NCBI GenBank assembly: GCA_963769765.1
Contig: CAVYNA010000002.1
Span: 1 to 64,000, forward strand
Source: Bog-756 sp963769765
Lineage (GTDB): Bacteria > Actinomycetota > Acidimicrobiia > Acidimicrobiales > RAAP-2
DNA: 64,000 nt
Reading direction: 5' to 3'
The translations under genes were made by a program, and so were the position numbers. Positions 17,030 through 25,984 of this stretch are shown one piece after another. How positions within the stretch are numbered: position 1 is the first letter of the stretch; the number at the start of each line of letters is the position of its first letter. The notes below the pieces were generated by a model, which saw only the letters and a program-made list of their open reading frames with translations, made no database searches and was not told where the DNA came from.

Positions 17030-18556
17030 GTGCAGGCTTGGAGCGTGACCGAGGACTTCGAACGCTGTTACCGAGCGGTGCGCTCACGCGATCCACGCTT
17101 CGACGGCTGGTTCTTCACCGCGGTCACGTCGACCCGCATCTACTGCAGACCGAGCTGTCCGGCACGGACGCCGTCCCGTGCGCACGTCCGCTTCTACCCA
17201 ACCTCGGCGGCGGCGCAACAGGCGGGCTTCCGAGCGTGCAAGCGCTGCAGACCCGATGCCACGCCCGGCTCGCCCGAGTGGGACCTGCGGGCGGATGTGG
17301 TCGCGCGCGCCATGCGGCTGATCGGCGACGGGCTGGTCGACCGGTCGGGGGTCCCCGCGCTCGCGGGCCAGCTCGGCTACAGCGTCCGGCAGCTCCAACG
17401 GGTGCTGACAGCGGAGGTGGGTGCGGGCGCGGTGGCTCTCGCGTCCGCGCTGCGCGCCCAGAGCGCACGGGTACTCGTCGAGACGACGGACCTGCCGATG
17501 ACCGAGGTCGCCTTCGCAGCCGGGTTCTCGAGCGTGCGTCAGTTCAACGACACGATGAAGACGGTGTTCGGGGTGCCGCCCTCCGCGCTCCGCGCACGGC
17601 CCTCGCGGCAGCTCCGCCACGCCGGGGGCGTCGCCCAGACGATCGACCTCCGGCTGCCGTTCCGCAGACCGTTCTGTCCGGAGAGTCTCTTCGGGCACCT
17701 TGCGGCGACCGCGGTGCCAGGAGTGGAGGAGATCCGCGACGGGGCTTACCGGCGCACCCTCCGGCTCGACCACGGACCGTGCATCGTGGAGCTGACCCCC
17801 GCTCCGGACCACGTCCGGTGCGTCGCCGTCCCCGCCGACCTGCGGGATCTCACGGCAGTGATCGCACGCTGCCGACGACTCCTCGATCTCGATGCCGATC
17901 CGGTTGCGGTCGACGAGCAGCTGCGCAAGGACCCGCAACTCCGGGCTGCCGTCGCCGCCGCGCCGGGCCGGCGGGTTCCCCGGTGTGTCGACGGTGCGGA
18001 GCTCGCCATCCGTGCCGTGCTCGGCCAGCAGGTCTCGATACGCGCCGCCGCCACAGCGGCCGGGCGGCTCGTCCGAGGATGGGGAGAGCCGATCCACGAT
18101 CCCCGGGGCGGCCTGACGCACCTCTTCCCGACTCCTGAGGCGCTCGTGGGTGCGGAGGTCGCCCTGCCCGCTGGCCGGCAACGGACGCTCGCCGCACTGG
18201 TGGACGCGCTCTGCAGTGGTGAGCTCGATCTGGGGATCGGCTGTCGGCGTGACGACGCGCGTGCGGCGCTCGCCGCCGTACCCGGTGTCGGCCAGTGGAC
18301 GGTCGAGACCGTGGCGATGCGGGCGCTCGCCGACCCGGACGCCTTCCCCGTCGGCGACCTCGGGGTGCGCCGGGGCGCGGCATGCCTCGGCCTTCCGGCC
18401 GACCCGGCGGCCCTCGTCGCGCGCTCCCTCGGCTGGGGCCCGTGGCGGGCATACGCGACGCAGTACCTGTGGGCAGCGACCGACCATCCGATCAACCAGT
18501 GGCCGCCCCCCGCCGACCGCAAGGACCGTCCTGACACGTTGGGAGAGGAACGATGA
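17030..18556 (+). CDS. Ada-AlkA fusion: methylphosphotriester-sensing regulator joined to 3-methyladenine glycosylase
   Basis: 508 aa. Residues 1-85 are the Ada zinc domain with C39, C43, C70 and C73; C39 in the YCRPSCPAR motif is the methyl acceptor. Residues 90-190 are an AraC-type double helix-turn-helix. Residues 205-490 are an AlkA glycosylase with a helix-hairpin-helix (LAAVPGVGQWTVETVAMRAL) and catalytic Asp in FPVGDLGVRRG. Methylated phosphotriesters switch the regulator on while the glycosylase domain excises alkylated bases. AGGAGA lies 9 nt before this GTG; a GTG 15 nt on is possible. ogt follows with a 4-nt overlap, so it is probably in the same regulon. Confidence 0.93.
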   Translation: MQAWSVTEDFERCYRAVRSRDPRFDGWFFTAVTSTRIYCRPSCPARTPSRAHVRFYPTSAAAQQAGFRACKRCRPDATPGSPEWDLRADVVARAMRLIGDGLVDRSGVPALAGQLGYSVRQLQRVLTAEVGAGAVALASALRAQSARVLVETTDLPMTEVAFAAGFSSVRQFNDTMKTVFGVPPSALRARPSRQLRHAGGVAQTIDLRLPFRRPFCPESLFGHLAATAVPGVEEIRDGAYRRTLRLDHGPCIVELTPAPDHVRCVAVPADLRDLTAVIARCRRLLDLDADPVAVDEQLRKDPQLRAAVAAAPGRRVPRCVDGAELAIRAVLGQQVSIRAAATAAGRLVRGWGEPIHDPRGGLTHLFPTPEALVGAEVALPAGRQRTLAALVDALCSGELDLGIGCRRDDARAALAAVPGVGQWTVETVAMRALADPDAFPVGDLGVRRGAACLGLPADPAALVARSLGWGPWRAYATQYLWAATDHPINQWPPPADRKDRPDTLGEER

Positions 18557-19038
18557 ACCGACCGATCGCCATGACCGTCGCGAGCCCCCTCGGAGCGCTC
18601 GCCCTCGTCGCCCGCGACGGCGTCCTGACGAGCGTCTCGTTGCCGGGCCAGCGGCACGCGCCGGAACCTCCCCGTGGCGCCCGACGCGACGACGAGTGGT
18701 TCGCACCGGTCGTCGCCCAGCTGGAGGCCTACTTCGACGGCAGCCGCCAGAGTTTCGAACTGCCGATCGCACCCGAGGGAACCGAGTTCCAGCGCCGCGT
18801 CTGGGCCGGGCTGTGCGAGATCCCCTACGGGGAGACCGCCAGCTACCGCGATCTCGCGATCGCGGTGGGCAGTCCTTCCGCCTGCCGTGCGGTCGGGCTG
18901 GCCAACGGCCGCAACCCCCTCGCGATCGTCGTTCCGTGCCACCGGGTGATCGGTGCGGACGGAAGCCTCACCGGGTACGGCGGGGGGCTCGAGGCCAAGC
19001 GGTGGCTCCTCGAGCACGAGCGTGCCCACCGGGACTGA
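18553..19038 (+). CDS. ogt: Methylated-DNA-protein-cysteine S-methyltransferase
   Basis: 161 aa, the normal Ogt length. The active-site block VVPCHRVIGADG carries methyl-acceptor C129. It is preceded by the DNA-binding helix (VWAGLCEIPYGETASYRDLA) and the arginine finger region (ACRAVGLANGRNP). The enzyme repairs O6-alkylguanine in a suicide reaction. The start overlaps the Ada-AlkA stop. Together they separate the two halves of E. coli Ada onto two chains: sensor plus glycosylase, and O6 repair. Confidence 0.94.
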   Translation: MNRPIAMTVASPLGALALVARDGVLTSVSLPGQRHAPEPPRGARRDDEWFAPVVAQLEAYFDGSRQSFELPIAPEGTEFQRRVWAGLCEIPYGETASYRDLAIAVGSPSACRAVGLANGRNPLAIVVPCHRVIGADGSLTGYGGGLEAKRWLLEHERAHRD

Positions 19039-19057
19039 CCGGACCCGGGTCGCCCCG

Positions 19058-19063
19058 TAGGCT
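19058..19063 (+). promoter_or_regulatory. -10 hexamer TAGGCT for the chelatase gene
   Basis: TAGGCT followed by GAC and an ATG 9 nt away copies the arrangement before fhaA (253-268). Confidence 0.45.
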
Positions 19064-19072
19064 GACCCCGAC

Positions 19073-19555
19073 ATGGACGAGGAGCGATCCGACCGCCGTG
19101 GCGGGCATCCGTCGAGGGACGATGCGTCACTCGGGATCGTGGTCGTCGACCACGGCTCGGCGAGGGCCGAAGCCAATCGCCGCCACGAAGCGTTCATCGC
19201 GAGCTGGCGTGCGACCGCGCCGGCCCGGATCGTCGAGGCCGCCCACATGGAGCTCGCCGAGCCCTCGATCGCGACGGCCTTCGACGCGTGCGTCCGCGCA
19301 GGCGCGACGACGGTGGTCGTCGCGCCCTACTTCCTCTGGCCCGGCCGCCATTGGGACCACGACATCCCCGAGCTCGCCGCGGCCGCCGCCGCGAGTCACC
19401 CGGGCGTCCGCCACCTCGTGACCGCACCGCTCGGTCCACACGCGTCGCTGCTCGATCTCGTCGGGCTCCGCATCGACCACTGCCTCGCGCACGCTACAGG
19501 TGATGCCGGGGAGTGCGAGATCTGTGCGGGTACCGGGCGTTGCGCGTTCCGGTGA
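19073..19555 (+). CDS. CbiX/SirB-like sirohydrochlorin chelatase-family protein with C-terminal cysteine motif
   Basis: 160 aa. LGIVVVDHGSARAEANRRHEAF has the metal-binding His of the class II chelatase fold, followed by VEAAHMELAEPSI and TTVVVAPYFLWPGRHWDHDIPEL. These fit a short CbiX/SirB that inserts Co or Fe into sirohydrochlorin. The tail CEICAGTGRC resembles the C-terminal Fe-S cysteines of plant and cyanobacterial SirB. No other corrin or siroheme gene is nearby, so the metal cannot be assigned. Confidence 0.82.
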   Translation: MDEERSDRRGGHPSRDDASLGIVVVDHGSARAEANRRHEAFIASWRATAPARIVEAAHMELAEPSIATAFDACVRAGATTVVVAPYFLWPGRHWDHDIPELAAAAAASHPGVRHLVTAPLGPHASLLDLVGLRIDHCLAHATGDAGECEICAGTGRCAFR

Positions 19556-19586
19556 TGCCAGGTCGTGGCTGCCGGGTGAAGTCGGC

Positions 19587-20726
19587 TCAGGAGGAGCAGC
19601 GGTCGCCCAGCCAGGGCTGCTGGCCGTCGAGCGAGTAGAGCGCGACCGCCACGGTGTCCTGGGCCGCCTTCGAGGCGACGTTCGGTGGCACCCCGACGAG
19701 GTCGGAGAGCCCTGCAGCCGCTGCGGCGGAGTTCCACGTTGCCTGGCTGAACTGGAACGCCCCCATGTACTGCCCGTCGGGCGAGACGGCGCCGTAGTTG
19801 CCTCCGGACTCCGCTTGCACGACACACTGCAGGAAGGGATTGAGCGCGGGATCGGACAGCGAACCGCCGACAGGCGCGGCCGGCGCCGTCCCGTTCGACG
19901 TGCCGGCCGTCGTCGGGATGGTCGACGGCGGGATGGTCGACGGTGGTGATGCCGTGCTGGCCGTCCGGACCGCCGACCGTTGTGCGGCTGCCACCGCTGC
20001 GGCGGCCGCGGCGTCCTGTGCCGCGGTCTGTTGCGCGACAGCTGCGGCCAGCTGGCCGGTGACCTGCGCCTGGACGGACTGCATCTGGCGTGCGGTCGTC
20101 GTGGCCTGTCCGAGGTCGTTGGCCTGTTGGGTACGGTCCGCCTGGTCGCGGGCTTGTTGGACCTGAAGTGCGGACTGCTGTGCGACGAGCGTCCGCTGCG
20201 CGGTGTGCAGCTCGTCCAGCGCGGTCGTGATGTTTCCCAGCGCGATCGACGAGTACTCGGTGGCGGCCTGGACACGATCGCCGCTGCCGGAGAACAGTGC
20301 GACCGACGTGTTCGGAGATTCGGATCCCGCGTTGATGTACGACATGATCGCGGTGTGGCGGACGGTCCGTGCCTTGCGGTCGATCAGCTGCTGGTCGGTC
20401 GTGATCTGCTGGTCGATCCGATCGATCGCCCGCGCATCGGCTGCGACAGCGGCCGACGCGACCGAGTACTGCTGCTGGTATGCGCCGATCTCGAGCTGCT
20501 GTTGGATGAGCTTCTCCGAGATCGACGCGGCCTGGGCCTTCAGATCCGAGACCTGGTCGGCCGAGGCGCGCGCCGTCGCGTGGTATGCGAACAGAGAAGA
20601 GGCTACGAGGAGCGTCGTCACGAGCGCAGCGAGAACGAGACGTCGGAGATGCGCTCGAGCGTGTGACCCCGCCAGTGGTGGACACCGGGCGTCTAACACA
20701 AGGCCTACGAAGGTAGTGCCCACCAT
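19587..20726 (-). CDS. Secreted coiled-coil protein with C-terminal transglycosylase-like (Rpf-like) domain
   Basis: 379 aa. A signal or anchor helix (about 30-50) precedes a long coiled coil rich in Gln, Ala and Asp (about 55-245, PcsB/RipA-like), a Ser/Thr/Pro linker, and a roughly 80-residue C-terminal domain (FLQCVVQAESGGNYGAVS...GAFQFSQATWNSAA). In that domain the E of AESGG stands where resuscitation-promoting factors have their catalytic Glu. Such proteins cleave peptidoglycan during growth or septation. Two cysteines (LQCVV and GDRC) may form a disulphide. The exact start is uncertain: no clear Shine-Dalgarno is seen. Confidence 0.82.
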   Translation of the reverse strand: MVGTTFVGLVLDARCPPLAGSHARAHLRRLVLAALVTTLLVASSLFAYHATARASADQVSDLKAQAASISEKLIQQQLEIGAYQQQYSVASAAVAADARAIDRIDQQITTDQQLIDRKARTVRHTAIMSYINAGSESPNTSVALFSGSGDRVQAATEYSSIALGNITTALDELHTAQRTLVAQQSALQVQQARDQADRTQQANDLGQATTTARQMQSVQAQVTGQLAAAVAQQTAAQDAAAAAAVAAAQRSAVRTASTASPPSTIPPSTIPTTAGTSNGTAPAAPVGGSLSDPALNPFLQCVVQAESGGNYGAVSPDGQYMGAFQFSQATWNSAAAAAGLSDLVGVPPNVASKAAQDTVAVALYSLDGQQPWLGDRCSS

Positions 20727-20865
20727 CGACGGCGCACAAGGCGCGACAGGGGTGCCGTTGCGCCGTCAACGGGCGTTGGCGCCTGCGACCTGGGAGTTCA
20801 CCGGCGCTCGGCGCGGCGGGTGCGTCCGGCCGGTGCATCCGGCCGGTGCGTGCAGTCGCGAGCCC

Positions 20866-21807
20866 TTACGTCCTGGGGTCGAGGGCCTCGAAGCGCACGC
20901 CGGTCAGTTGGACGGACACATCCCAGAGCCGCCGGGCGGTCGCATCGTCGCGCGCCGCACGGACGATCGGTACTGCAACCGGATGGCCTCGCATGTGGAA
21001 GAGCCGGTCGGGGCCGAAGTATTGCCCTCCCCGCACGTCGGGGGCGGTCGACGCATAGAGGCTCGGCAGGGCACCCGCGGCGGCAGACTGCGCGAACAGC
21101 GAGTTCCCGAGATCGGTGATCTTCTCCGTGAAGCCGGACCCCGACATCCTCGGTCCGACGCCTTGGAGGTTGGTGGCCGCGTAGCCGGGGTGGGCACCGA
21201 CGCTCACGAGGTCGACACCGCGCGACCGCACGCGACGGTCGAGCTCGAGCATGAAGAGCTGGTTGGCGAGTTTCGCCTGGCTGTACGCGCGCCACTTGCC
21301 GTACCGCCGTGTGCTCTGGAGATCGTCGAACCGGATGCGCCCCGCGGTCGCCACCTGGCTGCTGACGGTCACGACGCGCGCACCGTGGCGGGCGAGCAGC
21401 GCGTCGAGCAGCAGCCCGGTGAGGGCGAAGTGGCCGAGGTGGTTGGTCCCGAGCTGCATCTCGAATCCGTCGACCGACTCGTGGCGCGGGATCGCCATGA
21501 CTCCGGCGTTGTTGACCAGGAGGTCGAGCGAGCCCGGGTCGGAGACCACGCCGTCGGCGAACCTGCGGACCGCCTCGAGATCGGCCAGGTCGAGCGCACG
21601 GAGCTCGACGCGTGCGTCCGGCACCACCTCTTTGATGCGGTCGAGTGCGCCGGCGCCTTTGGTCGGGTTGCGGCAGGCCAGGATGACCTGGGCACCCGAG
21701 CGGGCGAGCGCGAGGGCCGTCTCGAATCCGAGCCCGCTGTTCGCGCCGGTCACGACCGCGGTGCGCTCGGAGAGATCGGGGATGTCCGCGGTTGTCCAAG
21801 CTGGCAC
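20866..21807 (-). CDS. Short-chain dehydrogenase, protochlorophyllide reductase/WWOX-like
   Basis: 313 aa SDR of the longer RDH/WWOX type: TGANSGLG, NNAGVMAIP, a Ser in VTVSSQVA and YSQAK (Tyr-Lys), with a C-terminal extension from about 215 onward. Such enzymes act on hydrophobic alcohols or ketones (retinoid- or steroid-like); the substrate is unknown. The GTG start has TAGGGT 6 nt upstream on the minus strand, suggesting a leaderless transcript. It lies 9 nt after the hydrolase gene and may also be read through from it. Confidence 0.86.
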   Translation of the reverse strand: MPAWTTADIPDLSERTAVVTGANSGLGFETALALARSGAQVILACRNPTKGAGALDRIKEVVPDARVELRALDLADLEAVRRFADGVVSDPGSLDLLVNNAGVMAIPRHESVDGFEMQLGTNHLGHFALTGLLLDALLARHGARVVTVSSQVATAGRIRFDDLQSTRRYGKWRAYSQAKLANQLFMLELDRRVRSRGVDLVSVGAHPGYAATNLQGVGPRMSGSGFTEKITDLGNSLFAQSAAAGALPSLYASTAPDVRGGQYFGPDRLFHMRGHPVAVPIVRAARDDATARRLWDVSVQLTGVRFEALDPRT

Positions 21808-21813
21808 GGACCG

Positions 21814-21819
21814 ACCCTA
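21814..21819 (-). promoter_or_regulatory. -10 hexamer TAGGGT for the SDR gene
   Basis: On the minus strand TAGGGT ends 6 nt before the GTG start at 21807. It straddles the stop codon of the upstream hydrolase gene. Confidence 0.4.
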
Positions 21820-22677
21820 CGTCAGCTCGCGGCCCACGCGAGCAGTTGGGGTGCGAGCAACGGCCAGCGGGAGAAGAGGCCCACCCCGTCGCGCTCGCGC
21901 GGCGTCGACCCGCTCGTTCCATTCGGTGTCCGACCACGGCGGCTCGACGAGTCGGGCCTCCGGCAGCAGCGCGGCCAGCTGCTGGGAGGTGTGACGCGTG
22001 TGGTGCGGATCGCTCGCGCCGCTCCGGAAGACGAGGGCCGGGACGTCGAGGGACCGCGCGGACCGGTCGGGGAGTCCCGGCACCAGCTCCTCGGGCTTCG
22101 GGCAGTAGGCGAGCATCCACCGTTCGAGCGTCGCGATGAACTCGTCGGGATGCTGGTCGAGAAGGAGTTGCCGGTTGCGCGGGTTGCGCTCGAGCACCTC
22201 GGCCCACTCGGGGAGGGCTGCGACCGCCTCCATGCCCGAGCGCCACGCGGCGACGATCGAGTCACCGCAGTAGTGGACGCCGAGGCTGATCAGGCCGTAC
22301 GGACCACCGCTGATCCACCAGAGGGCGAGACCCGAAGCGACGTCCCGGTGGCGCGCGGCGGTGAGAAGCGAGACCCGCGAGCCGCCCGAGCCGCCCGCGA
22401 TCACCGCGGGTGCCATTTGGAGCGTTCGGAGCAGCCCGGCGAGCGCGTCGGCCTGCATCTCGGACTCCGACGCTCCGGAGAAGCACAGGTCAGACGCCCC
22501 GGTGTTCGGCCGGTCCCAGATCAGGACCTGGTTGCCGTCCGCTGCCAACGTCTCCGCCAGCTCGCGCACGCCGGGCGAGTCCTTGGAGAACCGTCCACCG
22601 GGGGTGACGACCCACGGTCGTCCCGAACCGATCACCTCATAGGCGATGTTGAGACCTTCGACGTCGGCGACGGGCAT
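21817..22677 (-). CDS. Alpha/beta hydrolase
   Basis: 286 aa. The fold begins VEGLNIAYEVIGSGRPWVVTPGG. The oxyanion/aspartate strand IWDRPNTGASD and the nucleophile elbow GGSGGSR (S97) follow. ALVFRSGASDPHHTRHTSQQLAALLP carries the likely Asp and nearby His. It probably cleaves an ester or C-C bond; haloperoxidase-like or epoxide hydrolase-like members share the same motifs. GGAGGAGCC precedes the ATG. The start is 56 bp from the divergent amidohydrolase start. Confidence 0.82.
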   Translation of the reverse strand: MPVADVEGLNIAYEVIGSGRPWVVTPGGRFSKDSPGVRELAETLAADGNQVLIWDRPNTGASDLCFSGASESEMQADALAGLLRTLQMAPAVIAGGSGGSRVSLLTAARHRDVASGLALWWISGGPYGLISLGVHYCGDSIVAAWRSGMEAVAALPEWAEVLERNPRNRQLLLDQHPDEFIATLERWMLAYCPKPEELVPGLPDRSARSLDVPALVFRSGASDPHHTRHTSQQLAALLPEARLVEPPWSDTEWNERVDAARARRGGPLLPLAVARTPTARVGRELT

Positions 22678-22733
22678 GGCTCCTCCGTGGACCTCCGACT
22701 ACATTGCGGAGAAGCTACTACTGGGGGTCCGCC

Positions 22734-23900
22734 ATGCCGCTCTCGATCGACGGCCTGCGGGTGGTCGATGCCGACACGCATCTCACCGAGGCGCACGACC
22801 TGTGGACGAAGCGGGCGCCCGCGGCGTTCAAGGACCGTGTGCCGCACGTGCAAGAGGTCGACGGCAGGCCGATGTGGATCGTCGACGGGTGCGAGCTCGG
22901 CTTCGCAGGGGGTGGCGGCGTGATCGCCCGCGACGGCAGCAAGGGTCGGGCGCTCGAGGCGCTGTACGAGTGGACGCAGGACCGGATCCATCTTGCAGCC
23001 TTCGATCCCAAGGCCCGCATCGACATCATGGACGAGTCGGGCATCTGGGCCCAGGTGCTGTTCCCCAACTCGATCGGGCTCGGTGGGCAGGGCATCTCGA
23101 GCGCGGTCGAGGACGAGCACCTCCGCCTCCTGTGCATCCAGATCTACAACGACGCCATGGCCGAGATGCAGGCCGAGTCGGGGAACCGGCTCCTCCCGAT
23201 GCCGGTCCTGCCGGCGTGGGACGTCGCGGCAAGCGTCCGCGAGGCCGCACGCGTCGCCGGGCTCGGCATGCGCGGGGTCAACATGACCTCCGACCCCCAG
23301 GATCTGGGCGCGCCCGACCTCGCCAATCGGGCCTGGGATCCTCTTTGGGAGGTCTGCTCGAGCGAGCACCTTCCGGTCCACTTCCACATCGGGGCGAGCC
23401 TCACCACCATGACCTACTTCGGGACCTACCCCTGGGAGTCCCAGGACGAGAACACCAAGATGGCCATCGGCGGCACGCTCCTCTTCATCGGGAACGCGCG
23501 GGTGGTGGTCAACATCATCCTTTCGGGGATGCTCGACCGGTTCCCAGGGCTCCGGATGGTGTCGGTCGAGAGCGGGGTCGGCTGGGTGCCCTTCATCCTC
23601 GAGGCACTCGACTACGAGATGTCGGAAAACGCCCCCGAACAGCTCGAGCAGCTCGAGATGATGCCGTCCGACTACTTCAAGCGGCAGCTCTATGCGACGT
23701 TCTGGTTCGAGAAGAACGACCTGCCGGCGCTCATCGCGTCGGTCGGAGAAGACAACATCCTGTTCGAGACCGACTTTCCGCATCCGACCTGCCTCTACCC
23801 CCATCCGCTCGAGACGGTCGCCGAAAAGATGTCGACCTTGACCCCCGAGGTGCAGCGCAAGATCCTCGGCGAGAACGCGGCCCGCCTCTACCGGCTCTGA
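22734..23900 (+). CDS. Amidohydrolase-2 family metal-dependent hydrolase/decarboxylase
   Basis: 388 aa TIM-barrel amidohydrolase of the ACMSD/gamma-resorcylate decarboxylase group. VVDADTHLTEAHDLW carries the first metal-binding residues (DxH), LPVHFHIGAS the later His, MVSVESGVGWVPFILEALDYEM the family Glu/Asp block, and ILFETDFPHPTCLYP the last Asp plus His. These enzymes decarboxylate or hydrolyse small acids with Zn or Mn. It heads a run of four co-directional genes (DUF1214, SDR, sulfotransferase). The ATG after CTGGGGGTCCGCC is preferred to an in-frame upstream start. Confidence 0.87.
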   Translation: MPLSIDGLRVVDADTHLTEAHDLWTKRAPAAFKDRVPHVQEVDGRPMWIVDGCELGFAGGGGVIARDGSKGRALEALYEWTQDRIHLAAFDPKARIDIMDESGIWAQVLFPNSIGLGGQGISSAVEDEHLRLLCIQIYNDAMAEMQAESGNRLLPMPVLPAWDVAASVREAARVAGLGMRGVNMTSDPQDLGAPDLANRAWDPLWEVCSSEHLPVHFHIGASLTTMTYFGTYPWESQDENTKMAIGGTLLFIGNARVVVNIILSGMLDRFPGLRMVSVESGVGWVPFILEALDYEMSENAPEQLEQLEMMPSDYFKRQLYATFWFEKNDLPALIASVGEDNILFETDFPHPTCLYPHPLETVAEKMSTLTPEVQRKILGENAARLYRL

Positions 23901-23940
23901 GCCGGACGGTCGGGACCCGGGCGACGGAGACGAGAGCGAC

Positions 23941-25170
23941 GTGTCGATCCCGGCGTGGGCGCCCGCGTCCGTCAGGGCGGGAGGATCGCGGGGCGACGTC
24001 GACCCGGCGAGGCTGTGCTCGGGTGCGGCCTGGACCGCACTGCTCGGTTCGCTCGAGCGGGCGGGCGCGTTGATGCGTTCGGAACGTGCGCCGGGCGAGG
24101 AGACCGACCAGGCAGCCGGATACCGGCACCTGCTCGTCCTGCTCGCCCTCGGCATCGACGAGGCCTTGCGCGACTCGGATCCGTACCGTCCGTCGTTCGG
24201 GCCGGCCAACGTCGACAACGTCCTCAAGTGGGGCATGGACTGCCCGGACGCGGCGTACTCGGGGGCGGGTATTCGGGGGGACGCCACCTACCTGATCCGC
24301 GGTCGTCGCAATACGGTGCGCTACCTCGGCTTCCAGGTGATGGGCGGTATGGAGAGCACGACCAACGTGGTAGCCGACGACCTCGAGCTCGACGACGAGG
24401 GGCGGTTCGAGCTGGTGCTGTCGGCGACCGAGCACCCCGGAAACTGGATGCCGCTCACCGGGTCGAGCGGTTCCCTCGTCGTCCGGCAGTTCTTCTACGA
24501 CTGGACCGCGGAGCGGCCCGCCGAGCTCTCCATCGAGTGCACCGACCGACCGACGTCCGATGACGCGGACAAAGTTCCACTGTCGGCGGCGGAAGTGGCC
24601 GGGCAGCTCGAGGCGCTCGGAGAGTTCCTCGAGGCGAGTGTCGCGTTCTGGCTGGATGTCGAGGAGGGCGGTCGCTCGCAGGGAGTCAACTGCTTCCGCC
24701 CCCCGGCCGCGCTCACCGCGATGGGCGCAGCAGCGGAGAACGTGAGCACTTGGGGATCGTGGAGCCTCGGGGACGACCAGGCACTCGTCATCGAGGTCAC
24801 GCCACCGGAGGCGCTGTACTGGAGCGTCTCGCTCGGCAACTACTGGTGGGAGACCATCGACTACGCGAACCGGCAGTCGAGCCTCAACGGGCACCAGGCC
24901 GTGCTCGACGCCGACGGCGTCTTCCGCGCCGTGGTGAGCCGTGACGACCCCGGTGTCGCCAACTGGCTCGACACGGCCGGCAACCACCACGGGGCGATGA
25001 TCTTCAGGTGGCTGCGCGCGGAGCACGCTCCGGTTCCGGACACCCGCGTGGTGCCGTTGCGCGACGTCGCTTCGGTCCTACCCGACGAGACGGTCTTCGT
25101 CGACCGCGAGGAACGAATGCGGGTGCTTGCAGCAAGGCGGGACGCGGTCCGGCGTCGGTTCCCGCGCTGA
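23941..25170 (+). CDS. DUF1214 domain protein
   Basis: 409 aa with no signal peptide or membrane helix. The C-terminal part (ALVIEVTPPEALYWSVSLGNYWWETIDYANRQSSLNGHQ, split by loops, and GVANWLDTAGNHHGAMIFRW) is typical of DUF1214 proteins; the N-terminal half is that family's variable region. Function is unknown. In mycobacteria and relatives such genes often stand near SDR, sulfotransferase and amidohydrolase genes, as here. It lies 40 nt after the amidohydrolase and 10 nt before the SDR. Confidence 0.75.
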   Translation: MSIPAWAPASVRAGGSRGDVDPARLCSGAAWTALLGSLERAGALMRSERAPGEETDQAAGYRHLLVLLALGIDEALRDSDPYRPSFGPANVDNVLKWGMDCPDAAYSGAGIRGDATYLIRGRRNTVRYLGFQVMGGMESTTNVVADDLELDDEGRFELVLSATEHPGNWMPLTGSSGSLVVRQFFYDWTAERPAELSIECTDRPTSDDADKVPLSAAEVAGQLEALGEFLEASVAFWLDVEEGGRSQGVNCFRPPAALTAMGAAAENVSTWGSWSLGDDQALVIEVTPPEALYWSVSLGNYWWETIDYANRQSSLNGHQAVLDADGVFRAVVSRDDPGVANWLDTAGNHHGAMIFRWLRAEHAPVPDTRVVPLRDVASVLPDETVFVDREERMRVLAARRDAVRRRFPR

Positions 25171-25180
25171 GAGGAGCGAC

Positions 25181-25984
25181 GTGGATCTGGGGATGGAAGG
25201 CGCCACCGCGGTCGTCACCGGTGGCTCGAAGGGCATGGGTCGTGCGATTGCGGAGCGATTGGCCGCGGAAGGAGCGATGGTCGCCGTGGTCGCGCGTGGC
25301 CAGGACGCGCTCGACGACACCGTCGGTGCACTGCGTGCCGCCGGCAGTGCCGATTCGTTCGCGATCTCGGTGGACGTCACCGACGGCGGGCAGGTCGACC
25401 AGGCCTTCGCCGAGGTGGAACGCAGGTGGGGTTCCCTCAACATGCTGGTCAACACGCTCGGTCCGGGGGCCGGTCGGTTCGAGGAGCTCACGGATGCCGA
25501 CTGGTCCTCGACGTTCGACGTCGGGCTGCTGGCGGCGGTGCGGTGCGTGCGGGCCGGGCTACCACTCCTCCGGGCGGCCGAGTGGGCCCGCATCGTCAAC
25601 GTCTCGGCGCACTCGACCCAACGCCAGAGTCCAATGATCGTCGCCTACACGGCATCGAAGGCGGCGCTGACCAGCCTTTCGAAGAACCTCTCCAAGTCGC
25701 TCGCCCCGGAGGGCATCTTGGTGAACACGGTCAGCCCCGGTTCGATCGTCACGGCGAGCTTCAGCGAAGGTCTCCGGGCGATCTTCGAGGAGGAAGGGCT
25801 CGACGCGGGCGATCCCTACGACGTGATGCGGTGGATCGACACGCACTTCCACCAGCCGGCGGATCTCGGTCGGGCCGGGCTGCCCGATGAGGTCGCCTCG
25901 CTCGTGGCGTACCTCGTGTCGCGCACGAACGGGTACGTGACGGGCGCCGATGTCAACGTCGACGGCGGCTCGGACTTCACCTGA
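25181..25984 (+). CDS. Short-chain dehydrogenase/reductase
   Basis: 267 aa SDR: TGGSKGMG cofactor loop, NTLGPG in place of NNAG, catalytic Ser in VNVSAHST, and YTASK. The C-terminus YVTGADVNVDGG is classical. GAGAGGAGCGAC precedes the GTG. The NTLG variant of NNAG is seen in some steroid- and xenobiotic-active SDRs. The stop overlaps the sulfotransferase start (ATGA), so the two are translationally coupled. Confidence 0.88.
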   Translation: MDLGMEGATAVVTGGSKGMGRAIAERLAAEGAMVAVVARGQDALDDTVGALRAAGSADSFAISVDVTDGGQVDQAFAEVERRWGSLNMLVNTLGPGAGRFEELTDADWSSTFDVGLLAAVRCVRAGLPLLRAAEWARIVNVSAHSTQRQSPMIVAYTASKAALTSLSKNLSKSLAPEGILVNTVSPGSIVTASFSEGLRAIFEEEGLDAGDPYDVMRWIDTHFHQPADLGRAGLPDEVASLVAYLVSRTNGYVTGADVNVDGGSDFT

